Shown here: piece after piece, positions 1 through 8,898 of the stretch
Position numbering within the stretch: position 1 is the first letter of the stretch
Layout of the letters: the number at the start of each line of letters is the position of its first letter
Origin: JAKPPT01 sp964630305
GTDB taxonomy: Bacteria > Spirochaetota > Spirochaetia > Treponematales > UBA12059
Length of the DNA: 64,000 nucleotides
Direction: 5' to 3'
NCBI GenBank assembly: GCA_964630305.1
Contig: CAZVTR010000004.1
Coordinates: 14,044-78,043 of the forward strand
Position numbers and translations under genes: made by a program
Notes under the pieces: generated by a model
Told to the model about the DNA's origin: nothing
The model's input: only the letters and a program-made list of their open reading frames with translations
Database searches by the model: none

Positions 1-732
1 GGCTTCGCGTATATGGTAACCGGAAATTGAAATGGTGTTCCAGTTTGGTACATGTTTTGAACAGTACTCAAAAATATTTGTAATAAGTCGCATCGATGGT
101 TCTGGAGGGAAAATATACGTGCCGCGTGCAACATATTCTTTGAGTATATCGTTCTGGATTGTGCCATTGAGCTTATCAGGTGATACACCCTGTTTTTCTG
201 CAACAGCAATATACATCGCAAGCAATACTGATGCCGGTGCATTGATTGTCATTGATGTTGAAACTTTATCGAGCGGAATTCCATCAAAGAGGACTTCCAT
301 ATCGGCAAGACTGTCTATCGCAACACCGACTTTTCCTACTTCGCCTTGCGACAATGGATGATCTGAATCATAACCGATTTGTGTGGGTAAGTCGAATGCT
401 ACTGAGAGGCCGGTAGTACCCTGTTCCAGGAGATATTTGTATCGTTTATTAGATTCTTCCGCTGTTGAAAATCCAGCATACTGACGCATTGTCCAAAATT
501 TGCCTCGATACATGGTGTTTTGGACACCTCTGGTAAAGGGATAGGAACCCGGCACTCCCAGATCGCGTGCATAATCTAAATGCTCAATATCCACTGGAGT
601 ATATAAACGCTTAATTGGAGCATTAGAACCTGTTGTGAATTGTTTTTTGCGTTCAGGATACTTTGCAAGTGATTTTTCAACTTCTGCATCATATGCAGAC
701 AACATTGCCTGTAGTTCTTTTGAATCGGACAT
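1..732 (-). CDS. methylmalonyl-CoA mutase, large subunit (N-terminal part; runs off the left edge)
   Basis: The visible 244 codons are the N-terminal part of the catalytic subunit of the adenosylcobalamin enzyme that interconverts (R)-methylmalonyl-CoA and succinyl-CoA in the cytoplasm. Seen directly: PFTRG (residues 65-69), RQYAGF (83-88), LSVAFDLPTQ (109-118) and SGYHIREA (237-244). The last holds the Tyr-His pair that lines the substrate pocket in the Propionibacterium enzyme. The start MSDSKELQ follows AAGGGGG at good spacing. The C-terminal B12-binding domain would lie beyond the edge, so it is unknown whether it is fused or separate. It is the last visible gene of the minus-strand KOR cluster, 64 nt after korC. 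Isobutyryl- or ethylmalonyl-CoA mutases share these motifs, so substrate specificity is inferred. Confidence 0.93.
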   Translation of the reverse strand, partial: MSDSKELQAMLSAYDAEVEKSLAKYPERKKQFTTGSNAPIKRLYTPVDIEHLDYARDLGVPGSYPFTRGVQNTMYRGKFWTMRQYAGFSTAEESNKRYKYLLEQGTTGLSVAFDLPTQIGYDSDHPLSQGEVGKVGVAIDSLADMEVLFDGIPLDKVSTSMTINAPASVLLAMYIAVAEKQGVSPDKLNGTIQNDILKEYVARGTYIFPPEPSMRLITNIFEYCSKHVPNWNTISISGYHIREA

Positions 733-796
733 AACGCCCCCTTGTTTCAAATTATACGGTCATGAATGACACCGTCATTCATCAAACTGTGTATAT

Positions 797-1327
797 TCAC
801 CGAGCTTGCTTTGCAAGCTCAAATCCTTTGCGCACTGCACGCAGATTAAGATCTTCGGTACCTTTTGGTACTCGATTGACAATTGCGGTTTCAAGTTTAT
901 CAAGCGGCACAATACCGGAAATTCCTGCAAGCACCCCTAGCGCCACAGCATTGGCAACAACCGATTTTCCTAATTCTTTTGCAGCTGTTTCCAAAATAGG
1001 CACTTTGATTACTGCAGCTTTTGTATCAATTGTTTCTGTTATATGTGCATCAATAATGATTGTGCCTTTTTTCATGACAGTACCATAGGTTTTAAATGCT
1101 TCACTGGTAAGTGCTAATAAAAAATCAGGATCCTGTGCTTTGGGGTAATCTATGTCTTCATCTGAGATAACTACTTCAGCTTTTGAGGCACCTCCGCGGG
1201 CTTCTGGACCGTAACTCTGAGTTTGCACAGCATTTTTATTATCAAGAATTGCTGCTTCGGCAAGCACAATGCCTGCAAGCAATAAACCCTGTCCGCCTGA
1301 TCCGCTTAATCTGAATTCTGTCCGCAT
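797..1327 (-). CDS. korC: 2-oxoacid:ferredoxin oxidoreductase, gamma subunit
   Basis: Gamma subunit of the cytoplasmic thiamine-diphosphate/Fe-S complex that oxidatively decarboxylates a 2-oxoacid (most likely 2-oxoglutarate) to the acyl-CoA and reduces ferredoxin. The 176 residues are the usual length. The N-terminus has the CoA/nucleotide-type glycine loop SGSGGQG (8-14), followed by QSYGPEARGG, typical of this family. A good ribosome site (GAGGG) precedes the ATG, and the gene overlaps the end of korB by 22 nt, so the subunits are probably translated together. Order on the minus strand is korD-korA-korB-korC, then the mutase. A 2-oxoisovalerate enzyme cannot be excluded from sequence alone. 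Confidence 0.9.
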   Translation of the reverse strand: MRTEFRLSGSGGQGLLLAGIVLAEAAILDNKNAVQTQSYGPEARGGASKAEVVISDEDIDYPKAQDPDFLLALTSEAFKTYGTVMKKGTIIIDAHITETIDTKAAVIKVPILETAAKELGKSVVANAVALGVLAGISGIVPLDKLETAIVNRVPKGTEDLNLRAVRKGFELAKQAR

Positions 1328-2166
1328 TCTCGTAACCCTCCCTGAAAGGTGTCAAATTTCCGCTGAACTTGTTCAACCATTTTTGCATATTCGCCAGTAA
1401 ATTCTGGTTCAGCTTTATTAACAAATTCACCGATAAGGAATTTTCCTTTAAGTTTTTCTTCTGGAAGTGCTGATGCTGCTTTGATATTGACAGCATTTTC
1501 CTTGAGCATTGTTAAAAGTTCAACAGCACCTCCCATTTTATTTTTTCTGCCAAAATATGTTGGACAAGGTGTCATTGCTTCTACAACAGAAAAACCATCA
1601 TTTTGCAAAGCATGTTCAATAAGATCAATCAATAGCGGAACATGGTAGGTTGTTGCCCTTCCTACATAGGTAGCTCCTGAAGCTTGAGCCAGCTGAACAA
1701 GATCAAAACTGCGATCGATGTTCCCATAAGGTGCTGTCGTTCCAAGTGAACCTTTTGGTGTCATCGGAGAAACTTGACCGCTTGTCATACCATAGATGTT
1801 GTTGTTCATCACAATCGTGGTAATTCCAATGTTTCTTCGTGCAGCATGAATGAAATGATTGCCGCCAATTGCAGTGGCATCACCATCGCCAGTCATCACA
1901 ATGACTTTTAGATCTGGGCGAGCATGCTTAATGCCTGTTGCAAATGCTAACGCTCTTCCGTGTGTTGTATGCAAAGTATCGAAATCCATATAACCTGGAG
2001 CACGACTCGAGCAGCCAATTCCTGAAACAATTACAATTTTATTTCTATCAAGATTAAGCCGTGCAATTGCCCGCACCACTGCTCCCATTATAGTTCCGTG
2101 ACCGCATCCAGGACACCAGATGTGCGGTAATCTATTTTCTCGTAAATATTCAAGAGCTGTATTCAT
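1306..2166 (-). CDS. korB: 2-oxoacid:ferredoxin oxidoreductase, beta subunit (TPP-binding)
   Basis: Beta subunit binding thiamine diphosphate and Mg2+ in the KOR complex. The 286-residue protein begins with WCPGCGHG (17-24), has GIGCSSR and the GDGD metal/diphosphate motif near residue 93, then NNNIYGMTSGQ, all hallmarks of 2-oxoacid oxidoreductase beta subunits. Its ATG overlaps the korA stop as ATGA, and its 3' end overlaps korC. There is no separate ferredoxin domain; the clusters come from the small KorD protein upstream. Reaction and complex are known for the family; assignment to 2-oxoglutarate is an inference from subunit layout and from the neighbouring methylmalonyl-CoA mutase, whose substrate is succinyl-CoA. 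Confidence 0.92.
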   Translation of the reverse strand: MNTALEYLRENRLPHIWCPGCGHGTIMGAVVRAIARLNLDRNKIVIVSGIGCSSRAPGYMDFDTLHTTHGRALAFATGIKHARPDLKVIVMTGDGDATAIGGNHFIHAARRNIGITTIVMNNNIYGMTSGQVSPMTPKGSLGTTAPYGNIDRSFDLVQLAQASGATYVGRATTYHVPLLIDLIEHALQNDGFSVVEAMTPCPTYFGRKNKMGGAVELLTMLKENAVNIKAASALPEEKLKGKFLIGEFVNKAEPEFTGEYAKMVEQVQRKFDTFQGGLRECGQNSD

Positions 2167-3299
2167 TGGCGTGCTCCTTGTACAATAGCATTATAAATTT
2201 CATCTGGCTTAAAAAGCTCACCATTAAGTTTATGAATTCCTGTTACTGTTTTATCACAACCAACAATGCGTTCAATTTCATAGATAAGCTGGCCAGCATT
2301 CATTTCTGGTACAATTACTGTTTTAGTTTTTTCTGAAATTGTTTTGAGCGGTTCAACGGGGAACGGCCAGATTGTCTTTGGACGGAATAATCCGGCTTTA
2401 ATACCCTGCGAACGAGCTTTTCGGACAGCTGAGAGCGATGACATTGCACTAGAACCAAAAGAGACAACGAGAATTTCACAATCATCTGTTGATTCTGTAA
2501 AATAGTCACGTAATTCTGGTTCTGCAATTTCTATTTTCTTTATAAGCCGTTCAAGCTGTGCTCCAGCAATATCACCCTTATTGGTAGGAAATCCAGTAAC
2601 ATCATGAGATAAACCGGTCACATGATATCGGTATCCTGTACCGAAATCTGCCATAGCAGGAACTAAGGTTTCTGCATCTCCTTCAAACGGCTTATAATCA
2701 TTTTTTGTTTTCGGACGCTTTCTGTTTTCTATTTTTAACGTAGATATATCAGGTAACACTACTTTTTCGCGCATGTGTCCGATAACTTCATCGGTTAAAA
2801 CAATTACCGGCACACGATATTTTTCTGCAATATTGAAAGCTCTAATTGTTAAATCGAAGCATTCGCGAACATTGCCGGGTGCTAAAACAACGATGGGGTG
2901 ATCACCATGCGTTCCCCATCGAGCCTGCATCACATCACCCTGAGCAGGAGATGTTGGCATACCAGTTGAAGGACCGACTCGCTGAACATTAATAATTACT
3001 ACAGGAATTTCAGCGATTGCAGCATAGCCAATATTTTCTTGCATGAGCGAAAAACCTGGACCGCTCGTTGCGGTCATAGCTTTGCATCCAGCCAAAGATG
3101 CTCCAATAATTGCAGCCATAGAAGCAATTTCATCTTCCATTTGGATAAATTTACCGCCAATTTTTGGAAGTTCTTCTGCACAGAGTTCTGCTATTTCGGT
3201 TGAGGGTGTGATGGGATAACCAGCATAAAAACTTAAACCTGCAGTCAGTGCACCTATTGTGCAGGCTTCATTTCCCTGCATTAGTTTTGTTGTATTCAT
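2163..3299 (-). CDS. korA: 2-oxoacid:ferredoxin oxidoreductase, alpha subunit
   Basis: Alpha subunit of KOR, 378 residues, carrying the pyrimidine-binding half of the TPP site. Typical motifs: GNEACTIGAL near the start, AGYPITPSTEIAE, QMEDEIASMAAIIGAS and TSGPGFSLMQENIG, the standard order for KorA/VorB. The chosen ATG (3299) overlaps the korD stop as ATGA and is preceded by GGAGG 8 nt upstream; an in-frame codon at 3323 has no such signal and would lie inside korD. Its own stop overlaps korB as ATGA. This tight coupling of all four subunits implies a fixed stoichiometry. Direction in the cell (oxidative or reductive) cannot be read from sequence. Confidence 0.93.
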   Translation of the reverse strand: MNTTKLMQGNEACTIGALTAGLSFYAGYPITPSTEIAELCAEELPKIGGKFIQMEDEIASMAAIIGASLAGCKAMTATSGPGFSLMQENIGYAAIAEIPVVIINVQRVGPSTGMPTSPAQGDVMQARWGTHGDHPIVVLAPGNVRECFDLTIRAFNIAEKYRVPVIVLTDEVIGHMREKVVLPDISTLKIENRKRPKTKNDYKPFEGDAETLVPAMADFGTGYRYHVTGLSHDVTGFPTNKGDIAGAQLERLIKKIEIAEPELRDYFTESTDDCEILVVSFGSSAMSSLSAVRKARSQGIKAGLFRPKTIWPFPVEPLKTISEKTKTVIVPEMNAGQLIYEIERIVGCDKTVTGIHKLNGELFKPDEIYNAIVQGARQ

Positions 3300-3568
3300 T
3301 GATGAGCCTCCGGAGGTAGACAATAGTCAACTTGGTTTGCATCAGTAACTTTCTTAATTGTGGCATCGATTTCTTCTACATCGATTACAAAATCCGGACA
3401 GCGAAGTTCGCAGAGTTTGCATCCAATACAATCTTCCGGGCGTGCCGCAAAAACTTTGCCATTTTTAAGTTCAAGCACTTTCTTAGGACAAAAGGCCACA
3501 CAGATGTTACAGCCTTTGCACCACGTATCCCGTATTGTATGTTTGAATTGCTTTTTCTGGGATTCCAT
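3296..3568 (-). CDS. korD: KOR delta subunit, 2x[4Fe-4S] ferredoxin
   Basis: Small electron-transfer subunit of KOR (90 residues). Two classical cluster motifs are visible: CKGCNICVAFC with its Pro (Cys 17, 20, 23, 27) and CIGCKLCELRC with its Pro (Cys 47, 50, 53, 57), i.e. two [4Fe-4S] clusters. The ATG at 3568 was chosen because AAAGGGG precedes it; the open frame reaches 3640 but the extra 24 codons have no ribosome site and are basic and unlike ferredoxin. First gene of korDABC, its stop overlapping korA as ATGA. The upstream region (3569-3815) holds the divergent promoters of this operon and of the carboxyltransferase gene. Confidence 0.92.
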   Translation of the reverse strand: MESQKKQFKHTIRDTWCKGCNICVAFCPKKVLELKNGKVFAARPEDCIGCKLCELRCPDFVIDVEEIDATIKKVTDANQVDYCLPPEAHQ

Positions 3569-3731
3569 ACTTAACCCCTTTATTAAGTTATAGGAAACAG
3601 ATGAACGTTTCCTGTTATAAGTAGCATAATCTCTATGCAAAGATTTGTCAAAGCAGATTGTGTTTTATTATTCAAAATATTTAGTTTATTATTCAATATA
3701 TTTCAATAAATAAAATAAACGATAGAGGTTA

Positions 3732-3761
3732 CTGGCAATAATTTTAGAAAAGCGATATACT
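3732..3761 (+). promoter_or_regulatory. putative promoter of the carboxyltransferase gene
   Basis: CTGGCA (3732-3737), 18 nt, TATACT (3756-3761), giving a predicted start near 3768 and a leader of about 48 nt before the ATG at 3816. The -35 is weak, the -10 is 5/6 of consensus. The rest of the 247-nt divergent region is very AT-rich; I see no convincing hairpin or operator in it. Confidence 0.4.
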
Positions 3762-3815
3762 GTAAACCGAAAAATTACAACAGTGTACAGACTAGAACAA
3801 TGCACGGAGCTAAAT

Positions 3816-5468
3816 ATGAAACGAATACTTAAAATTCGAGATGTCACATTGCGTGATGGTCAGCAATCACAATTTGCAACGCGTATGAATAAGAATCAAG
3901 TTGAACAACTTTTGCCGTTATATAAAGAAGCAAATTTTTACGCACTCGAAGTTTGGGGAGGTGCAGTCCCTGATTCAATTATGAGATATTTAGGAGAAAA
4001 TCCATGGCAACGCCTTGAAATGATTCGTGATGGTATTCAAAAAAAATCTAAGCTTACTGCCTTATCCCGGGGACGCAATTTATTTGGCTATACACCTTAT
4101 CCTGATACAGTTATTGAAGGTTTTATCAAGCATGCAATTGAAAGCGGCATTGATATCATGCGTATTTTTGATGCGCTCAACGATATCGAAAACATGCGTT
4201 CTTCAATCGATTATGTTAAAAAATACGGAGGAATAGCTGACTGTGCAGTCTGCTATACTGTCGACCCGCATTTTTCTTTATCAAGCCGATTTCATGCATT
4301 CTTAAAAGGCAAAAAGTTACCTCCAAAATTATTTACCATTAAATATTTCGTTGAAAAAGCAAAAGCATTGGAAAAGGCTGGTGCTGATCTTATAACGATA
4401 AAAGACATGGCGGGTCTCATTGATCCTGCAACAAGCGATAAGCTTATACAAGCATTAAAAAATGAAATTGGTGTTCCAGTTAATCTGCATACTCACTGTA
4501 CACCAGGATTTGGCACTGCTAGTTTATTAATGGCTATTATCAACAATGTAGATATCGTTGATACAGCGGTACTCAATTTTTCCGGAGGACCCGCTGCACC
4601 CGGTTATGAAATCATTCAACTATTTGCTGATTTATTAGATATCGATACAGGAGTAAATAAAACTGCAGTAGCACAGATTAACACAAAATTGCGGGTAATA
4701 CGAAAAGAACTCGAAAAATTTGATGAATATAAACTGCTCCCTCCAGATATTGATATAGCTACCTTTAAACCAGATGCGGAACTATCTGCTCTATTCCATG
4801 CTGCACTCGAAGCTGCTCAAAAGCACAAAACACAAAAAGTGCTCGAGTACTGCCAAAAAATTGAAATAGCATTTAATTATCCCGAACCTAATAAAGTTGT
4901 ACAAAAAGCACAAATACCAGGCGGAATGTATACTAATATGCTTGCACAGCTTAAGGATCTCAAACTTGAAAAACATACACGCGAAGTTCTTGAAATGGTT
5001 CCGCAGGTGCGTTTAGATTCTGGTATTCCTCCTCTTGTGACGCCAACGAGTCAGATTGTTGGTGTTCAAGCAGTAAATTGTGTTGTTGATAAAACACAGG
5101 GAAAACCAATGTATTCAAATGTTTCTAAAAATTTCCTCGAGCTTGTAAAAGGTTCTTATGGTACGACCCCATGGCCAATAGATCCAGAGTTTAGGGAAAA
5201 AATTGCTGGAACGCGAGAACCTATTCCTTATGATGTTTCTAAGTATAAACCCCAACCAAATCCTATTTTACCGGAATATGGAAACGTACAGCTTGCGCTT
5301 AATGAAAAAGAACAATTGCTGTTAGAGCTTTTCCCTCAGGTTGCGGATAAATTCCTACGCGAAACACGTAAAAAAGAATACGAAGAACAGCTTAAGAATG
5401 TTCCTGAAAAACCCGAACTGTATCCAATAGAATTTTGGGAATATCTTTTAGAACATATGGAAGCATAA
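3816..5468 (+). CDS. biotin-dependent carboxyltransferase subunit (pyruvate carboxylase B / oxaloacetate decarboxylase alpha / transcarboxylase 5S type)
   Basis: Catalyses carboxyl transfer between carboxybiotin and pyruvate (pyruvate <-> oxaloacetate). Seen: RDVTLRDGQQS (8-18), the IKDMAGL stretch with the Lys that is carbamylated in this family (about residue 196), the metal-binding HTHC near 225, and FSGGPAAPG. The 550 residues contain the TIM barrel and the conserved carboxylase domain, but the C-terminus has no biotinyl A-M-K-M domain, so the biotin carrier must be separate, as in the Propionibacterium transcarboxylase 5S or archaeal PycB. ATG 3816 follows CGGAG; the frame is open back to 3783 without a better start. 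Divergent from korDABC. The mutase nearby favours a methylmalonyl-CoA:pyruvate transcarboxylase role, but this is inference. Confidence 0.88.
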   Translation: MKRILKIRDVTLRDGQQSQFATRMNKNQVEQLLPLYKEANFYALEVWGGAVPDSIMRYLGENPWQRLEMIRDGIQKKSKLTALSRGRNLFGYTPYPDTVIEGFIKHAIESGIDIMRIFDALNDIENMRSSIDYVKKYGGIADCAVCYTVDPHFSLSSRFHAFLKGKKLPPKLFTIKYFVEKAKALEKAGADLITIKDMAGLIDPATSDKLIQALKNEIGVPVNLHTHCTPGFGTASLLMAIINNVDIVDTAVLNFSGGPAAPGYEIIQLFADLLDIDTGVNKTAVAQINTKLRVIRKELEKFDEYKLLPPDIDIATFKPDAELSALFHAALEAAQKHKTQKVLEYCQKIEIAFNYPEPNKVVQKAQIPGGMYTNMLAQLKDLKLEKHTREVLEMVPQVRLDSGIPPLVTPTSQIVGVQAVNCVVDKTQGKPMYSNVSKNFLELVKGSYGTTPWPIDPEFREKIAGTREPIPYDVSKYKPQPNPILPEYGNVQLALNEKEQLLLELFPQVADKFLRETRKKEYEEQLKNVPEKPELYPIEFWEYLLEHMEA

Positions 5469-5484
5469 CGGAAAGATTCTTATA

Positions 5485-5531
5485 AAGAGCATGAAAACCG
5501 TTTTATTTGGTATTGGTTTCTTCATGCTCTT
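5485..5531. terminator. convergent hairpin, possible weak bidirectional terminator
   Basis: A perfect 11-bp inverted repeat, AAGAGCATGAA (5485-5495) with TTCATGCTCTT (5521-5531), can be extended inward by AACC/GGTT. It lies between the convergent carboxyltransferase and FemAB genes and overlaps the 3' end of the latter. No good U-run follows on either strand, so termination is only a suggestion. Confidence 0.35.
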
Positions 5532-6588
5532 GTGATATTTTTTGTTTTTGGTGTAAGATTTTCGTTATTTTCTTTTTACATGATTTATACCACCATAATC
5601 GCAGGCGTTCAGCTACAGTAAACAAATGGTACAGTAGTGTATGCACCGGAAAATCTATGCATCCAATGTAATGTCGTATTTCCCCGCCAAAACCTGTCTT
5701 GAATCGAAAGAGACCGGCCATTGGATGGTCTGGATTATCATCGGGAGGAATGCCATAGAGATCGTACCACTGACAACCATGCTGCTTTGCATCTTGCATA
5801 GCAGACCATTGCAATAAATATGGAGCCATTAGGTTTCGGTGTTCATTACTTGAAGCTCCATACAAATACGTTGCGCGATTTTGAAAATATACGGTAATAA
5901 TTGCAGCAATCGGTTTTTCTTGAAACCATGCAGTCCATAACTTTGCCAGCGGCTGTGCTTCTTTTTGTGTTAAAGTGTTTTGAAATACCGATTGATAGTA
6001 TTCTTTCTGATGAATAGCAATTGCATCTCGCTTTGCAGTTTCTTGATAAAGGTTCCAAAAAACTTCAAAATCTTTGCCAGAGCTTTCTTTTACTATGACT
6101 TGCTTTTTTGATGCTAGTTTTATGTTATAGCGCCATTTAGGTTTCATTGCTTGTAATAGTTCTTCTTCGGATTGTGCAAGATTAAGCATTACTGTATCGG
6201 GGGGCTGTACATTCTGTCCTTTATATCCTTGGTGTGTTTGAACTATTGTAGTAAGCATATGCATTTCATCGCGAGTTAGTAAATGATTTGAAAAAACAGC
6301 AGTATCAATTCGTATACACAGACAATTTTTAGGCAGTAAATGTTTTATTGCTCGGACAAAATTAGCAAGCTTAGAAAAATATTCATCTACATTGTGAGCA
6401 TGAACAATTGGATATGGTACATATGCAAGTGAAAAGCTTCGAGCAAACTTTCGCACATACACTAAAGTCTCATTACTCTCAAAAGTACACGGAATAATCT
6501 CCCACCCAAATTTTTGTTTGATTTGTGCCCACCACCAGCTTTGATGAAAAGACACAACAGTATCATCAATAGAAAGAAAATCCAGCAC
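5503..6588 (-). CDS. FemAB-family peptidoglycan branch aminoacyltransferase
   Basis: The 361-residue protein resembles FemA/FemB/FemX enzymes, which use aminoacyl-tRNA to add amino acids to the stem peptide of lipid II at the inner membrane face. Family features include FHQSWWWAQIKQKFGW near the N-terminus, the MLNLAQSEEELLQAMKPKWR stretch with its RYNIKLA continuation, and C-terminal YLLQWSAMQDAKQHGCQWYD and FKTGFGGE. GTG is the start (6588), supported by AAGGAA 8 nt upstream. Known context: treponemal wall contains ornithine carrying glycine, so a glycyltransferase role fits. It follows metG by 38 nt on the same strand and is probably cotranscribed. The C-terminus is rich in Lys. The amino acid added cannot be told from sequence. 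Confidence 0.8.
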   Translation of the reverse strand: MLDFLSIDDTVVSFHQSWWWAQIKQKFGWEIIPCTFESNETLVYVRKFARSFSLAYVPYPIVHAHNVDEYFSKLANFVRAIKHLLPKNCLCIRIDTAVFSNHLLTRDEMHMLTTIVQTHQGYKGQNVQPPDTVMLNLAQSEEELLQAMKPKWRYNIKLASKKQVIVKESSGKDFEVFWNLYQETAKRDAIAIHQKEYYQSVFQNTLTQKEAQPLAKLWTAWFQEKPIAAIITVYFQNRATYLYGASSNEHRNLMAPYLLQWSAMQDAKQHGCQWYDLYGIPPDDNPDHPMAGLFRFKTGFGGEIRHYIGCIDFPVHTLLYHLFTVAERLRLWWYKSCKKKITKILHQKQKISQEHEETNTK

Positions 6589-6626
6589 TACAGTGTTCCT
6601 TACTCATGATGTCGTTACAAATAGTG

Positions 6627-8840
6627 TTAACCCACAGAACCTTTAGCTATGCTGCTAGTTTTAATTGGCGTACCTGATTCATCAACAATCGGTGTATTAT
6701 CAACCATTACAACATGATCTTCTACTACAATTGGTACCGCAAAGAACGTGTCAATTGAAATTTCAGTAAGCGCACTGCTTGCCTGAGCACCCTGAAGCGT
6801 TATTTTTGTTCCAGGAGTACACTGTGGCGCTTCAAGAACTTCTACAGTTTCTTTTCCGTCAGCATCTTTTGCAGAAGCTGCTAACAACATGCCTTTGCTC
6901 TCAATGCCTCGAAGTTTAGCAGGCATAAGATTATTTACTATAATAATGTGCTTTCCTAATAGCTCTTCTTCTTTATAGTATGGAACCAATCCGGAAACAA
7001 TTGTACGCGGTGTTCCGCTTCCGTCATCAAGTGTTTCGATATACAATTTATCAGCTTTAGGGTGTTTCTCAATAGCGATGATTTTTGCAACCCTAAGATC
7101 GACGGTTTCAGCAAACTTTTGACTGAGCGATACAGGTTGTTGCTGCTTATTCTGATCTGCCTGTCGTTCTGCTTGACTTCCTGAATATTTTTCTTTGAGG
7201 GCCATGACAAAATCTGATTCAAGTTTCTGAAAGAGAATCCCTGGATTTGAAACTGTATCAATACCAGAGAGCTGTCCTATATTCTTCCATGTCAATCTGT
7301 TTTCTCCGGTAAATGATGCACCTAAAAATCTTGCAAGTGTTTCCATGGCTTTAGGCATATAGGGATACAAAATAATTGCAAGATCTCTGAGTACATATGT
7401 TAAATCAAACAGTAAGCTCTGGGCAATTTCCGGTTTTTCAGTTCGTGCTTTCCATGGTTCAGTAGCTTGGAAACGTTTATTAGCAATGTCAGCAATTATA
7501 AATGCATCACGGAAAGCATCACGAAGCTCGGCTTTATCTAGTTTTTCTTTAATACCCTCTTCTAATTTTTTAATTTCATCCCAAAATGCAGTATCGGGTG
7601 TGCTCAGAGGCAGTTTTCCGTTATAAAATTTTGCAATAAAAGTAAGCGTTCTATTAATAAGATTACCTAAATTGCCAATGAGCTCTCCATTAACTTTTTC
7701 CAAAAAATCAGCCCATGTAAAAGTAAAATCACTTTTTTCCGGACGATTATAAAAAATATAGAACCGCCAGATATCTGCAGGTATGCCTGTATCAATAGCA
7801 TCAGTTCCAAATACGCCTATTCCTTTACTCTTTGAAAATTTCCCAGCTTCGTAATTAAGGTATTCTGTGCTGGACATATGGTACAGCATAGTCCAATTTT
7901 GTCCGCTTCCAAGCAGTGTGCTGGGGAAAATAACAGTATGAAAAGGAATATTGTCTTTGCCTATAAACTGAAATAATTCAACTTGTTCTGGATTTTGCCA
8001 CCATGTTTTATAATCAAACCCTTTTTCTTTTGCAAGAGCGGCAGTTATGCTAATGTAACCTATCGGCGCATCAAACCACACATAAAATACTTTATTTTCA
8101 TATCCCGGTTTTGGGACAGGAATACCCCATTTAAGATCTCGTGTAATAGCTCGCGGTTTTAATCCATCACGTATCCATGCCTGTGTCATCTGTATTGCAT
8201 TATTTGCCCAGAATCCGTCTGTGCTGGCTTTTTTCATCCATGCTTCTAGTTTGGGACGAATTGCTGGCAGATCAATGTATAAATGTTTAGTTGCTTTTAT
8301 TCGAGGAGTGCTGCCGCATGTGGAGCATCGAGGTTCTTTTAGATCTGTTGGGTCCAATAATTTGCCACAATTTTCACACTGATCACCGCGGGCATCTTGA
8401 TAGCCACAATGCGGACAGATACCGCGAACATAGCGATCGGCTAAAAATCTGCTGCATGATTCGCAAAACAGTTGTTCTATTTCTTGTTCAGTAATATATC
8501 CGTTTTTATCGAGTGCAGTAAAAATTTCCTGCACAATAGCAGTTTGTTCGGGGCTCGAGGTTCTCCCAAATTTATCAAAGTCAATTTCAAACCACTCATA
8601 TACTTGTTTATGAATGACGTGAAATTTTGCACAGAGTTCAGCAGGACTTATGCCTTCTTCCTGAGCCTTTGTCTCAGTTGCAGTACCATATTCATCAGTA
8701 CCGCAAATATACAGAGTTTCATATCCCAGTAACCTGCATGCTCGTGCAAACACATCTGCAGATAGTACCTGAATGAGGTTGCCGAGATGAGGAACATTAT
8801 TCACATAGGGCAAAGCACTTGTTATTAATCGACGTTTCAT
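6627..8840 (-). CDS. metG: methionyl-tRNA synthetase
   Basis: Charges tRNA-Met in the cytoplasm. The 737 residues contain the Rossmann core with HLGN as the HIGH motif (18-21), four Cys-x2-Cys knuckles (CESC, CPHC, CENC, CSTC; about residues 125-185) for two zinc ions, and KFSKSKG as the KMSKS loop (about 335). The anticodon-binding domain and a C-terminal EMAP/Trbp111-type tRNA-binding domain (about 590-690: VDLRVAKI, KLRGIESKGMLLAAS) follow. After that domain there is an extra tail of roughly 45 residues (ISIDTFFAVPIVVED...) that I do not recognise. A consensus-like promoter places transcription start almost exactly at the ATG, and there is no ribosome-binding site, so the mRNA may be leaderless. 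Confidence 0.97.
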   Translation of the reverse strand: MKRRLITSALPYVNNVPHLGNLIQVLSADVFARACRLLGYETLYICGTDEYGTATETKAQEEGISPAELCAKFHVIHKQVYEWFEIDFDKFGRTSSPEQTAIVQEIFTALDKNGYITEQEIEQLFCESCSRFLADRYVRGICPHCGYQDARGDQCENCGKLLDPTDLKEPRCSTCGSTPRIKATKHLYIDLPAIRPKLEAWMKKASTDGFWANNAIQMTQAWIRDGLKPRAITRDLKWGIPVPKPGYENKVFYVWFDAPIGYISITAALAKEKGFDYKTWWQNPEQVELFQFIGKDNIPFHTVIFPSTLLGSGQNWTMLYHMSSTEYLNYEAGKFSKSKGIGVFGTDAIDTGIPADIWRFYIFYNRPEKSDFTFTWADFLEKVNGELIGNLGNLINRTLTFIAKFYNGKLPLSTPDTAFWDEIKKLEEGIKEKLDKAELRDAFRDAFIIADIANKRFQATEPWKARTEKPEIAQSLLFDLTYVLRDLAIILYPYMPKAMETLARFLGASFTGENRLTWKNIGQLSGIDTVSNPGILFQKLESDFVMALKEKYSGSQAERQADQNKQQQPVSLSQKFAETVDLRVAKIIAIEKHPKADKLYIETLDDGSGTPRTIVSGLVPYYKEEELLGKHIIIVNNLMPAKLRGIESKGMLLAASAKDADGKETVEVLEAPQCTPGTKITLQGAQASSALTEISIDTFFAVPIVVEDHVVMVDNTPIVDESGTPIKTSSIAKGSVG

Positions 8841-8847
8841 AGGAAGA

Positions 8848-8877
8848 ATAATAAGTTGAGATAGAGAGTCCTGTCAA
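8848..8877 (-). promoter_or_regulatory. metG promoter, predicted leaderless
   Basis: On the minus strand: TTGACA (8877-8872), 18 nt, TATTAT (8853-8848), then only 7 nt to the metG ATG at 8840. A sigma-70 start 6-8 nt past the -10 would fall on or next to the start codon. No purine-rich ribosome site lies between. Confidence 0.6.
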
Positions 8878-8898
8878 GGCAACGGAGCATAATGCGCA

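Noticed and set aside
3569..3640. N-terminal extension of the KorD frame to 3640
   Set aside because: No ribosome site, and the residues are unlike ferredoxin; the ATG at 3568 has AAAGGGG and starts the conserved part.
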